Of a DNA stretch of 51,047 bases, positions 8,140 through 17,302 are shown in pieces. Location of the stretch: contig NZ_JAHNZT010000046.1 of NCBI RefSeq assembly GCF_019039035.1, positions 1 through 51,047 on the forward strand, given 5' to 3'. Every line of letters begins with the position of its first letter. Position 1 is the stretch's first letter. The notes beneath the pieces were generated by a model, which made no database searches, had not been told where the DNA came from, and saw only the letters and a list, made by a program, of their open reading frames with translations. The position numbers and the translations under genes are program-made. The stretch comes from Citreicoccus inhibens (GTDB taxonomy: Bacteria; Myxococcota; Myxococcia; Myxococcales; Myxococcaceae).

Positions 8140-11100
8140 GCTGTCCCGAGGAGAACACGCTCGCGCGGTATGTGAATGGGCTGCTGGGCGCGGATGGGGC
8201 TCGCGAGGTGCGCGTGCACGTGGCGGGTTGCTCCGAATGCCGGAGCGTGCTTGCGGCGCTGAGCGCGATGGAGGTGCCTCTGCCCGACGCGGGACAGCTC
8301 GTCACGGGCAGTCGGGTAGGACGCTACGTGGTGCTGGGGTTGCTGGGGGAGGGGGGCATGGGCCGGGTCCATGCCGCGTATGATCCGGAGCTGGACCGGA
8401 AGGTGGCGCTGAAGCTGCTGAACCTGGGGCGGCTGCGAGAGGACTCGCTGACCGAGGCTCGGCAGCGGCTGGAGCGCGAGGCCCGGACGATGGCGCGCCT
8501 GTCGCATCCGCACGTGGCGCAGCTCCACGATGTGGGGGAGTACGAGGGACAGCTCTTCTTGGTGATGGAGTTGGTGGAGGGCGGCACGCTGCGGCGGTGG
8601 CTGCAGGAGAAGCCACGCGCACGCAGGGAGCTGCTCGCGCGCTTCATCCAGGCGGCGGAGGGGCTGGCGGCGATGCACGCGTTGGGCATCGTCCACCGGG
8701 ACTTCAAGCCGGACAATGTGCTGCTCACGCGGGACGGGCAGGTGCGCATCACGGACTTCGGCCTCGCCAACGCGACCGCGGTGCAGGGCGCGGCGAGGTC
8801 CGGGGGCGTACCCCCGAGCCGAGACACCCTCACGTTGACGGGGGCGGTGCTGGGGACACCGGCATACGGCGCACCGGAGCAACTGCGAGGCGAGCGCGGT
8901 GATGCGCGCTCGGACCAGTTCGCCTTCTGCGTGGCACTCTATGAGGCGCTCAACGGGCAGCGTCCCTTCGAGGGCGCGACGCGCGACGAACTCTTGTCGT
9001 CGATGGAGCGGCAGGCGGTGCGGCCCGAGTCGCCGGGCGTGCCGGGTTGGCTCAAGGCGCTGGTGCGCCGGGGACTGAGCGTGGACCCCGCCCGGCGCTT
9101 CGCGTCGATGGCGGCTCTGCGAGTCCAGCTCTCGCGGGACGCGGGGGCTCGGAGGCGCAGCGCTGTCACGGCGGTGGTTGCGGGCGGGCTGGTGGGGCTG
9201 GGGTTCCTCGTGCTGGGGCCGACCGCGGCGACGCCGAGCGAGACCTGTCAGGGCAGTGCGCGACACCTCGCGGGGATCTGGGATGCCGCCGTGCGCGAGT
9301 CCACGCACCAGGCCTTCCTCGCCACTCAGGCGCCCGACGCAGAGGCGTCCTTTCAGGCCGTGGCCTCCTCGCTGGACCAGTGGACCCGAGACTGGGCTCA
9401 CGCGCATCAATCCGCCTGTGAAGCGGCGCATGTCTTTGGGGAGCAGTCGGAGGCCGTGTCGGGGCTTCGGATGACGTGCCTGGACCGGCGCCTGGGCGAA
9501 CTGTCCCGGCTCACCGTGGCGCTCCAGGGCGCGGACGCTCGGACGGTGGAGCGGGGCTTCGGGTTGGGGCACTCGCTCGGTGGCGTGGAGCCGTGCGCGG
9601 ACGTGCGGACCTTGCAGGAGGCGGTGTCGCCCCCGGACGACCCGAGGGTCCGCGCGGAGGTGGACGCCGTGCGCGTGGAGCTGGCGCGGGCGCACGCGGA
9701 GATGCTCGCGGGCCATACTCCGGAGGCCCTGCGAATCGTGCTCCCGGCCCGCGCGCGCGCGCTCGCCACCCGGCATCGCCCCTTGGAGGCGGAGGCGCAT
9801 CAGCTCTGTGCGTTCTTGCAGGAGGACTCGGGCGCGTTCGAGGCCGCGCGCGACTCGTTGGCGCAAGGCGCGTTGGCGGCCGAGGCCGGGAGGCATCTGG
9901 GAGTGCTCGGGCGGGTGTTGCGGGCCCAGGCCTGGGTGCTTGGGTCCGACCTGGGGCGGCCTCAAGAGGCCTGGCCCGTCCTGAATCGGGCGCGTGCGGT
10001 GGCGGAGACGCTTCGGGACGCGGAGCTGGACACGCTGTTGGACAACGTGCAGGCGGAGCTCCTGGAGCAAGAGGGCCGCTACGAGGAGGCGGAGCCGCTG
10101 CTGCGGGCTTCGGTGGAGGCCGTCAGCGCGCGGGGACAGACGGACGCTCACGCGGAGCTGAGTGGCCGGCTGGGCCTGTTGGTCCGGCGTCAGGGGCGGC
10201 TGCTGGAGGCGAAGCGCTGGCAGGAGGAGTCCCTGCGCCTCCACGAGAAGCACTACGGCCCGGCGCACCGGGACACGGGACGGGCCTTGCTCAACCTGGG
10301 AGGGACGCTGGCGCTCCTGGGCGAACTGGAGCGCGCTGAGTCCATGCTCCAGCGGGCGCTTGGAATCCTTCGCCAGACGCTGGGTGAGGAGAACCTGTCG
10401 GTGGCCCGGACGCTGTCCAATCTGGCCCTGGTCTATTTCGAGTGGGGGCACGGCGCCCAGGCGCGAGAGGCCGCGGAGCAGAGCTGGGCCGTGGTGCGCA
10501 AGTGCGTGGCGGCTGACAGCCCGGTGTTGATGGGGATGGCGTCGAACCGGCTGGGCGTCCTGGGAGAGCAGGGCGAGCGGCGGCTGGAGCTGGCGCACGC
10601 GCGAGAGGTGTTGGCGCATCGCGAGCGCGCCTACGGCGCCGCGCACCCGGAGGTGGCCCTGGACGCCCACGAGGTGGGGCGGCTGCTGCGCCTGATGGGG
10701 CGGCCGGACGAGGCGCGCGGCTTTCATGTCCGAGGTGTCGCGCTCCAGGAGCCGTGGGTTGCCAAGGGCGAGGTAGACGGCGCGGGGCTGCGCGCCCTCG
10801 CGGATGCGCTCCTGTTCCTGGGGCGGGTGGACGAGGCGCAGCGCCGTGTGGAGGAGTCGCTCGTGAGGATGGAGAAGGACCTGGGGCTCCTGTCGTCCGA
10901 GCGCATCGAGGCGTTGCTCGTCCTCGGGGATGTCCAACTCGCACGAGGCCAGCCCGCCGAGGCCCTGCCCCCCCTGCGGACCGCGCTGGAGTCGCTCACG
11001 AGCAGGCAGGTGGTCTCCGCGCGTGTGCCTAGGGTGCGTCGTCGGTTGGCGCAGGCGCTTCGCCAGACGGGGGCCGAGAAGGCGGCGTGTGCGGAGGCAC

Positions 11101-11195
11101 AGCGAGCCTGGGAGGAACTCTCCGTCTGGCGTGTGGCCTATGCCCAGGAGACGCGAGAGGCCCGGGCCGAGTTGGCGCACTGCCCCGGTGGGTAA
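8136..11195 (+). CDS. Zinc-finger/serine-threonine kinase/TPR signalling protein
   Basis: 1019 aa. Residues 1-45 form a small zf-HC2-type finger (H28, C32, C35), the fold used by anti-sigma factors. Residues ~63-335 form a Hanks-type kinase: glycine loop GLLGEGGMGRV, Lys93 in VALKLL, HRDFKPDN (Asp189), DFG at 207-209, and GTPAYGAPEQ. One membrane helix follows at ~342-361. The rest (~370-1019) is a long array of tetratricopeptide-type helices, e.g. HRDTGRALLNLGGTLALLGE and ENLSVARTLSNLALVYFEWG. The kinase is thus cytoplasmic and the TPR array should face the periplasm. All catalytic residues are present. Coupling to the upstream sigma gene suggests it binds or phosphorylates that factor. Confidence 0.92.
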   Translation: MSCPEENTLARYVNGLLGADGAREVRVHVAGCSECRSVLAALSAMEVPLPDAGQLVTGSRVGRYVVLGLLGEGGMGRVHAAYDPELDRKVALKLLNLGRLREDSLTEARQRLEREARTMARLSHPHVAQLHDVGEYEGQLFLVMELVEGGTLRRWLQEKPRARRELLARFIQAAEGLAAMHALGIVHRDFKPDNVLLTRDGQVRITDFGLANATAVQGAARSGGVPPSRDTLTLTGAVLGTPAYGAPEQLRGERGDARSDQFAFCVALYEALNGQRPFEGATRDELLSSMERQAVRPESPGVPGWLKALVRRGLSVDPARRFASMAALRVQLSRDAGARRRSAVTAVVAGGLVGLGFLVLGPTAATPSETCQGSARHLAGIWDAAVRESTHQAFLATQAPDAEASFQAVASSLDQWTRDWAHAHQSACEAAHVFGEQSEAVSGLRMTCLDRRLGELSRLTVALQGADARTVERGFGLGHSLGGVEPCADVRTLQEAVSPPDDPRVRAEVDAVRVELARAHAEMLAGHTPEALRIVLPARARALATRHRPLEAEAHQLCAFLQEDSGAFEAARDSLAQGALAAEAGRHLGVLGRVLRAQAWVLGSDLGRPQEAWPVLNRARAVAETLRDAELDTLLDNVQAELLEQEGRYEEAEPLLRASVEAVSARGQTDAHAELSGRLGLLVRRQGRLLEAKRWQEESLRLHEKHYGPAHRDTGRALLNLGGTLALLGELERAESMLQRALGILRQTLGEENLSVARTLSNLALVYFEWGHGAQAREAAEQSWAVVRKCVAADSPVLMGMASNRLGVLGEQGERRLELAHAREVLAHRERAYGAAHPEVALDAHEVGRLLRLMGRPDEARGFHVRGVALQEPWVAKGEVDGAGLRALADALLFLGRVDEAQRRVEESLVRMEKDLGLLSSERIEALLVLGDVQLARGQPAEALPPLRTALESLTSRQVVSARVPRVRRRLAQALRQTGAEKAACAEAQRAWEELSVWRVAYAQETREARAELAHCPGG

Positions 11196-11364
11196 CCCAG
11201 ACCGGCGCGTCCCGGCCCGAGTTGTGCTCGCTTCGCAGGCGGTCTTGGTCGCGCACCGTGAGGCGTTGGTCGGCATTGGGCAGGGGCGAGGTTTGGACCG
11301 GGAGGGAAACCTGGCTCCGTGTGCGCTGGCGAGTCCTCCGGCCCCAGCACCTGGGACCCACGCC

Positions 11365-11634
11365 TCAGTAGTACTTCGCGCATTCATCCCAGTTCGCGAC
11401 GTAGCACTCCCCTTTGTAGATGCGAGCGACGTTGGGCGGGCACTTCCCTGGTTCCGATGACTGAATCTTCACCCAGCACCTCGGGCGTTGCTTCAGGTCC
11501 GTGGCAAAGTCATCGCTTGGATCTGTTGGGATGATCTGCCCATCCACCGGGTCGTTTCGGAGCACCACCACGGCCGCTGCCGCTCCAGCAAGGAGGACAG
11601 CAACGCCAATCGCTACCACCATCGGTCGAGTCAA
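11365..11634 (-). CDS. Small membrane-anchored or secreted protein
   Basis: 89 aa. The TTG start has AGGAG at 8 nt. A hydrophobic helix (VVAIGVAVLLAGAAAAVVVL, ~6-25) acts as signal anchor or signal peptide. The remaining ~60 residues are hydrophilic with four cysteines (RCWVKIQ, GKCPPNV, KGECYVANWDECAKYY), likely two disulfides outside the membrane. It is convergent with the kinase gene. No family recognised. Confidence 0.7.
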   Translation of the reverse strand: MTRPMVVAIGVAVLLAGAAAAVVVLRNDPVDGQIIPTDPSDDFATDLKQRPRCWVKIQSSEPGKCPPNVARIYKGECYVANWDECAKYY

Positions 11635-11852
11635 GACGTCTCCTGGGAGTCCGCAAGGATCCGAGTTCAGAGGTTGGTGTGGGCTGGTGGCGCAGCCCTC
11701 GCGCCGGGCACTCGCGGCATGTGTCTTTTAGCTTGGAAGTCGATGAATCTAAAACTTCGAGGTGAATCAAGCGTTGAGGGAGGGGCCTAGTGAAATCCTC
11801 TCCAGGGCCGGCGTGACTGGGCCTGCCGGTCCATCAACAAGGTGCTCGAGCG

Positions 11853-13244
11853 ATGCGGAAGAAGAGTGGGTTCTCCTGGATGCTGATGTTGAGCGGATTG
11901 GCGCTGGCCTCTGCTTGCGATCGCGAGCCCAGGCCTGTCGAGGTCATTGCCTCTCACGGGCCCGGCGACCTGGTGCTGCTGATGGAGCGAGAAGGGGGCG
12001 CGGGCCCCTACGTCGCGAGTACGGCGGAGCGCTTCCGGGTTGTCGCCTCGGGAGAAGCGTTCAAGGCGGTGCGCTGGAGTGCCACCGCCGGTGCGCTCGA
12101 GCCTGACGCGGAGCACGTCACCTGGCGGTTGCCCTCGGAGGGGACCGCTTCGTTGTCTGTCACCGTCGAGACGGAGTCTGGGAAGACGGCGGAGGGTTCG
12201 TTCCACTTCAGCGTGGTGGCCGCTCCGCTCGCGGCCAGCGCGGCGATCGACACGGGGCCAGACGTCACGGGAGGTCATTGCGAACTCGCGTTTGACGACG
12301 CGGGACAGGGGCATGTTGTCTATACGAACGATACCCATAACAGCCTGTGGTATGGGATTTGGGACGGCACGACATGGAAGACGGAGCAGATTGATGGTCC
12401 CGGCTTCAACACCGGTGGCACCTTCATCACGAAGCCCGTGCTGACGCTCGACGCGGCGACTGGCACGCCGCACGTGGGTTATCTCAAGGGGGCGGGTGTC
12501 CTCTCCACCGCCACGCTGCGCGTCGGATATGCCACCCGCGTGAATGGGGCATGGGTTCGCGAGAACCTGGACTCTGATGCGACGACCAAGCTTGGCATCG
12601 CGCTCAACCCCGCGCAGGGAAAGCAGCCCGTCCTCGTCTTCGCCAACAACTACGTGGGCACCATCCGGATCGCGACTCGGACGGCGGCCAATACCTGGTC
12701 CATCGCGGTGCCGGCCCTCAGCACCTCCCACCTCACGGGTGAGCCCGTCTTCGATGCGAGCGGGGCGCTGTATGTCATGACGAATCAGGCCAACACCCCT
12801 GCCGTCAACTACCTGCGAGTCATCCGGGGCTCGGTCATCGACAACTTCCGGGTGGAGGAGACCGGCACCGTGTCGCCTTGGCTCGCGATGGTCTGGGGGC
12901 AGGGCCAGCACCTCCTCGCGCTTGCAAACGGAATCCCAGAAGGGGGCTGGTCCGCAATCGATGACATCACGGTGGGGACGCCGCTGTCGGCCAGCACCGT
13001 GAGCTCCTCCCCGGTCGACTACAAGTTCGACGCCTCGGATCTGGCGTACGGCGGGGGCCGGCCTGTCGCCGTCCTCCGCAACGGGACGGCCATGGAACTC
13101 AGCACGCCGGACGCGCAGGGGCTTTGGACGTACACCCAGCTGGGGACCGTGGATGCCGCCATGCGCCCGAGTGTGGCGATCCGTCCCACGGATGGCACGC
13201 CGCACGTCTGCTATCAGCGGGGCGGCAAGGTGAGCTTCCAGTAG
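11853..13244 (+). CDS. Lipoprotein with beta-propeller-like repeats
   Basis: 463 aa. MRKKSGFSWMLMLSGLALASAC is a lipoprotein signal with lipobox ASAC; Asp at +2 could retain it in the inner membrane if E. coli rules hold. Residues ~45-130 look Ig-like (TWRLPSEGTASLSVTVETESG). The rest has repeated HVVYTND.., HVGYLKG.., PHVCYQRGG units, as in BNR/sialidase-like propellers. No catalytic motif is seen. A perfect hairpin lies 16 nt after the stop. Confidence 0.8.
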   Translation: MRKKSGFSWMLMLSGLALASACDREPRPVEVIASHGPGDLVLLMEREGGAGPYVASTAERFRVVASGEAFKAVRWSATAGALEPDAEHVTWRLPSEGTASLSVTVETESGKTAEGSFHFSVVAAPLAASAAIDTGPDVTGGHCELAFDDAGQGHVVYTNDTHNSLWYGIWDGTTWKTEQIDGPGFNTGGTFITKPVLTLDAATGTPHVGYLKGAGVLSTATLRVGYATRVNGAWVRENLDSDATTKLGIALNPAQGKQPVLVFANNYVGTIRIATRTAANTWSIAVPALSTSHLTGEPVFDASGALYVMTNQANTPAVNYLRVIRGSVIDNFRVEETGTVSPWLAMVWGQGQHLLALANGIPEGGWSAIDDITVGTPLSASTVSSSPVDYKFDASDLAYGGGRPVAVLRNGTAMELSTPDAQGLWTYTQLGTVDAAMRPSVAIRPTDGTPHVCYQRGGKVSFQ

Positions 13245-13260
13245 GTTGTCGCCCGCGGAG

Positions 13261-13284
13261 GCCAGCCTCGGTGTCGAGGCTGGC
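13261..13284 (+). terminator. Perfect 10-bp hairpin after the lipoprotein gene
   Basis: GCCAGCCTCG, loop GTGT, CGAGGCTGGC. It lacks a T run, so it is a terminator-like or mRNA-stabilising stem-loop rather than a textbook terminator. Its position 16 nt behind the stop supports a 3'-end role. Confidence 0.6.
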
Positions 13285-13405
13285 ATCTCCAAGCGGCGAC
13301 GCCTGCTCAATGGGGCCCCCCCGCGGGCGCGCCCCTCTCCAGGTGATTGGTCATGGCCTCGGACACGGCGAGGCGCCTGCCTCGTCGCGGCGCGCTTCCG
13401 AGGGC

Positions 13406-14665
13406 CTATTCCTTCAAGGCCTTCACAGGATAGTGGCCGGTGTAGGAGTGGAATCGCTGCTCCAGCTTCCCGGGCACGAGCACGCCCGTGTCGAACAACT
13501 TCAGGATGAAGTCCTCGTACTTCGTCCCCTGGGAGAAGTCCGCGCGACGCAGCTCCTCGTAGAGCAGGTAGGCCAGCACGTGCATTCCATCGTCGTGGTC
13601 GCGGAAGAAGGCCGCGCCCGTGAGCGGCTTGCCATCCCTCGCGCGGAGCAGGCCCTGTCGCTCGCTGACGAAGACGTCGATGGCCTCGGCGCAGTCCTCC
13701 TCCGTCAGGCCCTGGGCGGTGGTGTAGCCGAACGCCGGGTCATGCTCGCGGACCAGCCGCTGGAAGTAGGGGTCTGCCTCCAAGGCCGTCAGCCGCGCGT
13801 CGATGGCGCCCTCGCGCTTGAACGGAGGGTGGAGCAGCTCGTGCAATGCGGTCTTCACCGTGACGCTCAACGGGTAGGTGAGGTCGGTGAGGAAGTTCCA
13901 GCCCGTCACCCGGATGCCGTGGGGTTTGGCGAACTTCAGGACGTGGGCGTTCAGCTCCTCCACGTGGAGCGCCCGACCGAGGACGTCCTCGTCCCAGCCC
14001 ACCACATCATGGGCCGCCACCTGGGCGCCGAGCTGCGCGATGGCCTGCTCGACCTGGGGCAGGTACTCCGCGCGCCAGATGCGAGAGAAGTCGATGCGTT
14101 GGAGGAACGCGAACAGCACACCCAGGTCCTGACGCACATCCTCCATCTCGGAGAAGTCGGAGTCCTCGCCGTAGCTCGTCGCCTTGAAGTCCTGGCGCAT
14201 CGCCTTCCAGGCGGCGTCGTCAGCCACCGTCCTGGCCAGTCCGTCCACGGTGGCGGCGCCTGTGACGGAGAAGACGAGCGTCAGGTGGGGACCCACCATC
14301 GTCCCGGCCTGCTTTCCCATCCGCTCGGTGAGGTGTTCGAGCGCGGCCTTCTCCCTGGGCTCGAGCAGGGCGGAGAAGCGCTGGAACTCCGCGGGATAGA
14401 ACTGCGTGTAGAACGCGTCGCCACGCAGGAGGTTGAGCAGGCAGAGGGCGTCATACGCCTCGGAGGGACGTAACACCCAGTGCGTGCGCCCCGCCTCCAC
14501 CCGAGTGAGGGCCGGCGCGGGGGGCGTGGGGACCTCCTGGTGCGCTGCGCAACCGGATGACACCAGCCACAGCGTGGCGAGGAGGACCCGGGTGGGTATT
14601 CCCCGGCGGGAGTCGGAGGGCCGGGAGCGAGCGGGGACGGGGAAGTCGAGCGGGGCCGGAGTCAT
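13406..14665 (-). CDS. Lipoprotein with a HELLH metalloprotease-like motif
   Basis: 419 aa. An N-terminal arginine-rich stretch is followed by RVLLATLWLVSSGC, a lipobox with Cys about residue 40. The centre carries ALHELLHPP with His275, Glu276 and His279, the HExxH zinc signature of gluzincins/metzincins. Acidic segments follow (LTEEDCAEAIDVFVSE, FRDHDDGMH) that could supply the third ligand. It is probably an envelope-bound zinc protein, but the family is not recognised and activity is inferred from the motif alone. The ATG at 14665 has no clear ribosome-binding site, so the start may differ. It is followed head to tail by nothing on this strand and preceded by the AraC gene 46 nt away. Confidence 0.75.
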   Translation of the reverse strand: MTPAPLDFPVPARSRPSDSRRGIPTRVLLATLWLVSSGCAAHQEVPTPPAPALTRVEAGRTHWVLRPSEAYDALCLLNLLRGDAFYTQFYPAEFQRFSALLEPREKAALEHLTERMGKQAGTMVGPHLTLVFSVTGAATVDGLARTVADDAAWKAMRQDFKATSYGEDSDFSEMEDVRQDLGVLFAFLQRIDFSRIWRAEYLPQVEQAIAQLGAQVAAHDVVGWDEDVLGRALHVEELNAHVLKFAKPHGIRVTGWNFLTDLTYPLSVTVKTALHELLHPPFKREGAIDARLTALEADPYFQRLVREHDPAFGYTTAQGLTEEDCAEAIDVFVSERQGLLRARDGKPLTGAAFFRDHDDGMHVLAYLLYEELRRADFSQGTKYEDFILKLFDTGVLVPGKLEQRFHSYTGHYPVKALKE

Positions 14666-14711
14666 GGCGTCGAAGCTGAACCCCGTCGAGCGGGAATGTC
14701 TTGGACGAAAA

Positions 14712-15572
14712 TCACCCCGTTGGACGAAACGCGCAGCCCGTGAGCCGTCGCCGGTACTCGGCGGGGGTCAGGTGGAGTCGCCGGTTGAATTCGCGCGTCA
14801 TGTGACTCTGGTCGCAATAGCCCGCCTCCAACGCGATGTCGCTGAGGGCGTGCCCCGTCTCCCGCAGGGCCCGGCTGGCGCGCTCCAGTCGAGTGCGGCG
14901 CAGGTGGTCGGCGGGAGTGCACTGGAAGAACTGGCGGAAGCCGCGGCCCAACTGCGTGGGGCTCACCCCTGCCTCCCGAGCCAGTTGAGCGAGAGTGGGC
15001 GGCGGCCCTCGGCTCGCATCGAGTTGGTCGCGCACCCGCGCGAGCCACGCGGGAGGGGCCGACGCCTTCTGGGGCTTCGTGGCGCGGACGGCCTCGGCCA
15101 GCAGCTCCAGCGCGAGCCCTTCGATGGCGAGCGTCGCCACGTCATCTCCACGGTGGAACTCCTGATAGAGGCCCGCGCTCAGCGTGGACATCCGCGCGGA
15201 GGTCAGCTCCATCCGGCTGTTCAGCTGGGAGACGAGGGGGGCGCGCGACCGCCAGAACGACTCGGAGAAGTCGATGTTGAAGGTGCGTGTGCGCTGTCCG
15301 GCGATGCGCTGCTCGTGGGCGACCTCGGGGGCCTGGAAGGCGACCGACCTGGGAGGACATTCCCGGGCACGTCCTTCCATCACGTCGGTGAAGCTGCCTT
15401 CCAGCGTGAGCCGGAAGCCCGCGTGCCGGTGTCGGTGCCGGGCGAGGACGATGCCGGGAGCATAGGTGCTCTCCGTCAGGACGAGCCCCGCCACCTCCAG
15501 GCGCTGGAGCGGTGTGCCGAGATAGCGACCAAATCCAAGGACAGGTGCGGAGGACACGAAGTCCCAATGCAC
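14712..15572 (-). CDS. AraC-family transcriptional regulator
   Basis: About 286 aa. The N-terminal half is a cupin-like sensing part (RHRHRHAGFRLTLEGSFTD). The C-terminal ~100 residues form the double helix-turn-helix: LAREAGVSPTQLGRGFRQFF and ALSDIALEAGYCDQSHMTREF, ending LHLTPAEYRRR, all typical AraC. The frame is open far upstream, so the start is uncertain; the GTG at 15572 gives a normal family length but has only a distant GGAG. Its stop lies 46 nt upstream of the HELLH lipoprotein start, so the two probably share a transcript. Confidence 0.85.
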   Translation of the reverse strand: MHWDFVSSAPVLGFGRYLGTPLQRLEVAGLVLTESTYAPGIVLARHRHRHAGFRLTLEGSFTDVMEGRARECPPRSVAFQAPEVAHEQRIAGQRTRTFNIDFSESFWRSRAPLVSQLNSRMELTSARMSTLSAGLYQEFHRGDDVATLAIEGLALELLAEAVRATKPQKASAPPAWLARVRDQLDASRGPPPTLAQLAREAGVSPTQLGRGFRQFFQCTPADHLRRTRLERASRALRETGHALSDIALEAGYCDQSHMTREFNRRLHLTPAEYRRRLTGCAFRPTG

Positions 15573-15699
15573 GGCCCGCGAATCGATTGCAATCTCCAGG
15601 CGCCAGGGCCATTGGGCTCGACCCTGGCGTGGCGCCGTGGGGGGGGGCGCAGTGCCACTTGGGCGAGCCGAGCCTGGGCGCTCCCTGACGCAGCGACCG

Positions 15700-15727
15700 A
15701 GGCCCGGGGAGCCACTGCCCCGGGCCT
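15700..15727 (-). terminator. Perfect 10-bp GC hairpin downstream of the NlpC/P60 gene
   Basis: AGGCCCGGGG, loop of 8, CCCCGGGCCT. On the minus strand it lies ~110 nt past the stop of the NlpC/P60 gene and before the AraC start. A second 8-bp stem (CGCCAGGG/CCCTGGCG) lies at about 15600-15628. Both lack T runs, so they are terminator-like structures. Confidence 0.5.
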
Positions 15728-15838
15728 TCCTGGCAGCGCCGCGGGTGCTTGCGGAGCGGTGTGTCGCGATGGTGTCTTCCCGCGTGAGGATGTCCGCGTG
15801 GGCCGTGGTGATGGAGTCGCCCCGCTCGGCGCTCGGTC

Positions 15839-17302
15839 CTAGGGTTGTGTGACGTGCACGAGGCTGGTCATCGCGTCTACGTACAGCGTCGTGTCGTCGG
15901 CATGCAGCGGCAGCAGCGGAGTGACCGACACCTGGTTCAGCTTCGTCTTCCGAAGCTGTTGCGTGGCCGGATCCTTGAACACGGCGTACGGGACATCTTG
16001 GATGACGTAGGGCTCGCCCTCCACGTGCCCGATGATCATCAACACGTGCCCGGGAACGACGATGAGATCCCCCACCTGTGCTTGGGCGAGCGCGCGCAGC
16101 CGCTCGGTGTGCGAGTCCTGAGCCGTGAAGAGGCGGTGCTTCAGCGCTTCGCTCTTTCCTTGCAGCCCGGAGTTGGGCGGCAGGAACAGCCCCATGCTCC
16201 GGTACACGTCGCTGGTCAGGCCGCTGCAATCGCGCGCATTGAACTGGTGCCCCCAGCCGTAGCGCTCGCCGAGGAACTTGAACGCCTGTCGAAGGATGTT
16301 GGCGCGTGTCAGCGGCAGATAGCCCGGTGCGGTATCGGCGGTACGACGCAGCAGCGCGCTCTGGAAGACCAGTGTCCCGTCCTGCTCGCGCGCCGGTAGC
16401 AGCACTGGCCACGATGCATAGCTGCTGGCGCCGTTGATGGGGTCTCCGGCGGGCACATCGGCCCGTGGCAGCGCGACCCCCATGTCGAGTTCGAGTTCGG
16501 ACACTCCGGGGGCTTCTGGCGTGAAGACGGTGCGTACCTGATCGCCCGTGACGACACGCCCGGGCGCTCTCGTCACATACGAAAACACCGTGTCCGCCGT
16601 GCCTTCCGCGACATCTCCGCGCTGGACCCACGCGGGCCCCTGGGTCGTCAGGACGAACAGCCATTGCTGATCCGCGCTGTGATGCGCGATGACGACCGGC
16701 TCGCCTGGGAACAGGACGCCGGCCTGCAGGCTTTCGTAATCGCGCAGGTTCTCCGCCGCGAAGAATCGCCGGGTGGACGGCAGTGACCGCAGAGGCGTGC
16801 GCCGAACGCTGAGGCCATAGCGCGCGGTGGTGGCTTCGGGGATGTGCGCAGTTGCTGCGTTCTGGCGCAACTCTGCGCGCATGGCCTCCGTCACCGGCTG
16901 CCCCTGTTCGTCGATGGCCGCCTGGATGGGAGTCTGCTGCGCCTCTTGGATCCAATTGGCGACCTGCGTCCGCGTCAGCGTCGCTGGGATGCGCTTCAGG
17001 TCGACCAGGCCGCCCGCTGGACCGAATGCGCGCATGCGCTGCGTTGCCACCTGGTCGGCATCGAGCAGCACCTTGTCGGGAGATGGCGCGCGGCGGATCC
17101 AGAACTCGGGCGACAGCATGTCTTCGCTGAACGCGGGAACCCCGGCTGGAGATACGGCGAGCGCGGATGGCGTGGCGCAGGCTGCGAGGCCGGCGGTGGT
17201 GCCCACGACCATGAGCGAGAGAGCCCGCATGCGCCAAGTGCGTGCTTCCACTCGGCGCGTCGTCGCAGGTGTCTGGGCGGACGGGGAGTCCAGGCGGCTC
17301 AT
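15839..17302 (-). CDS. NlpC/P60 lipoprotein with SH3-type domains (cell-wall peptidase)
   Basis: 487 aa. A long n-region precedes MRALSLMVVGTTAGLAAC, a lipobox. Residues ~50-130 match the N-terminal domain typical of SH3-containing NlpC/P60 proteins. Residues ~150-300 hold two SH3-like parts (RYGLSVRRTPLRSLPS, QWLFVLTTQGPAWVQ). The C-terminal NlpC/P60 domain has the catalytic Cys359 in ARDCSGLTSDVYRSMG and His419 in VVPGHVLMIIG. It should cut gamma-D-Glu/diamino-acid bonds in peptidoglycan stems, as in YkfC-like enzymes, for recycling or remodelling. The ATG at 17302 is chosen for its GGAG at 10 nt. Confidence 0.9.
   Translation of the reverse strand: MSRLDSPSAQTPATTRRVEARTWRMRALSLMVVGTTAGLAACATPSALAVSPAGVPAFSEDMLSPEFWIRRAPSPDKVLLDADQVATQRMRAFGPAGGLVDLKRIPATLTRTQVANWIQEAQQTPIQAAIDEQGQPVTEAMRAELRQNAATAHIPEATTARYGLSVRRTPLRSLPSTRRFFAAENLRDYESLQAGVLFPGEPVVIAHHSADQQWLFVLTTQGPAWVQRGDVAEGTADTVFSYVTRAPGRVVTGDQVRTVFTPEAPGVSELELDMGVALPRADVPAGDPINGASSYASWPVLLPAREQDGTLVFQSALLRRTADTAPGYLPLTRANILRQAFKFLGERYGWGHQFNARDCSGLTSDVYRSMGLFLPPNSGLQGKSEALKHRLFTAQDSHTERLRALAQAQVGDLIVVPGHVLMIIGHVEGEPYVIQDVPYAVFKDPATQQLRKTKLNQVSVTPLLPLHADDTTLYVDAMTSLVHVTQP

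Noticed and set aside
8088-11387. 1099-aa minus-strand open frame
   Set aside because: It mirrors the kinase/TPR gene; the translation is Arg/His/Gln/Leu-rich without domains, and the plus strand has all kinase motifs.
11787-13310. 507-aa minus-strand open frame
   Set aside because: Shadow of the lipoprotein gene; no domain, no start signal.
14712-17237. 841-aa minus-strand frame including the AraC gene
   Set aside because: Only the last ~286 codons are the regulator. The upstream part overlaps the NlpC/P60 gene in another frame and is Arg-rich nonsense.
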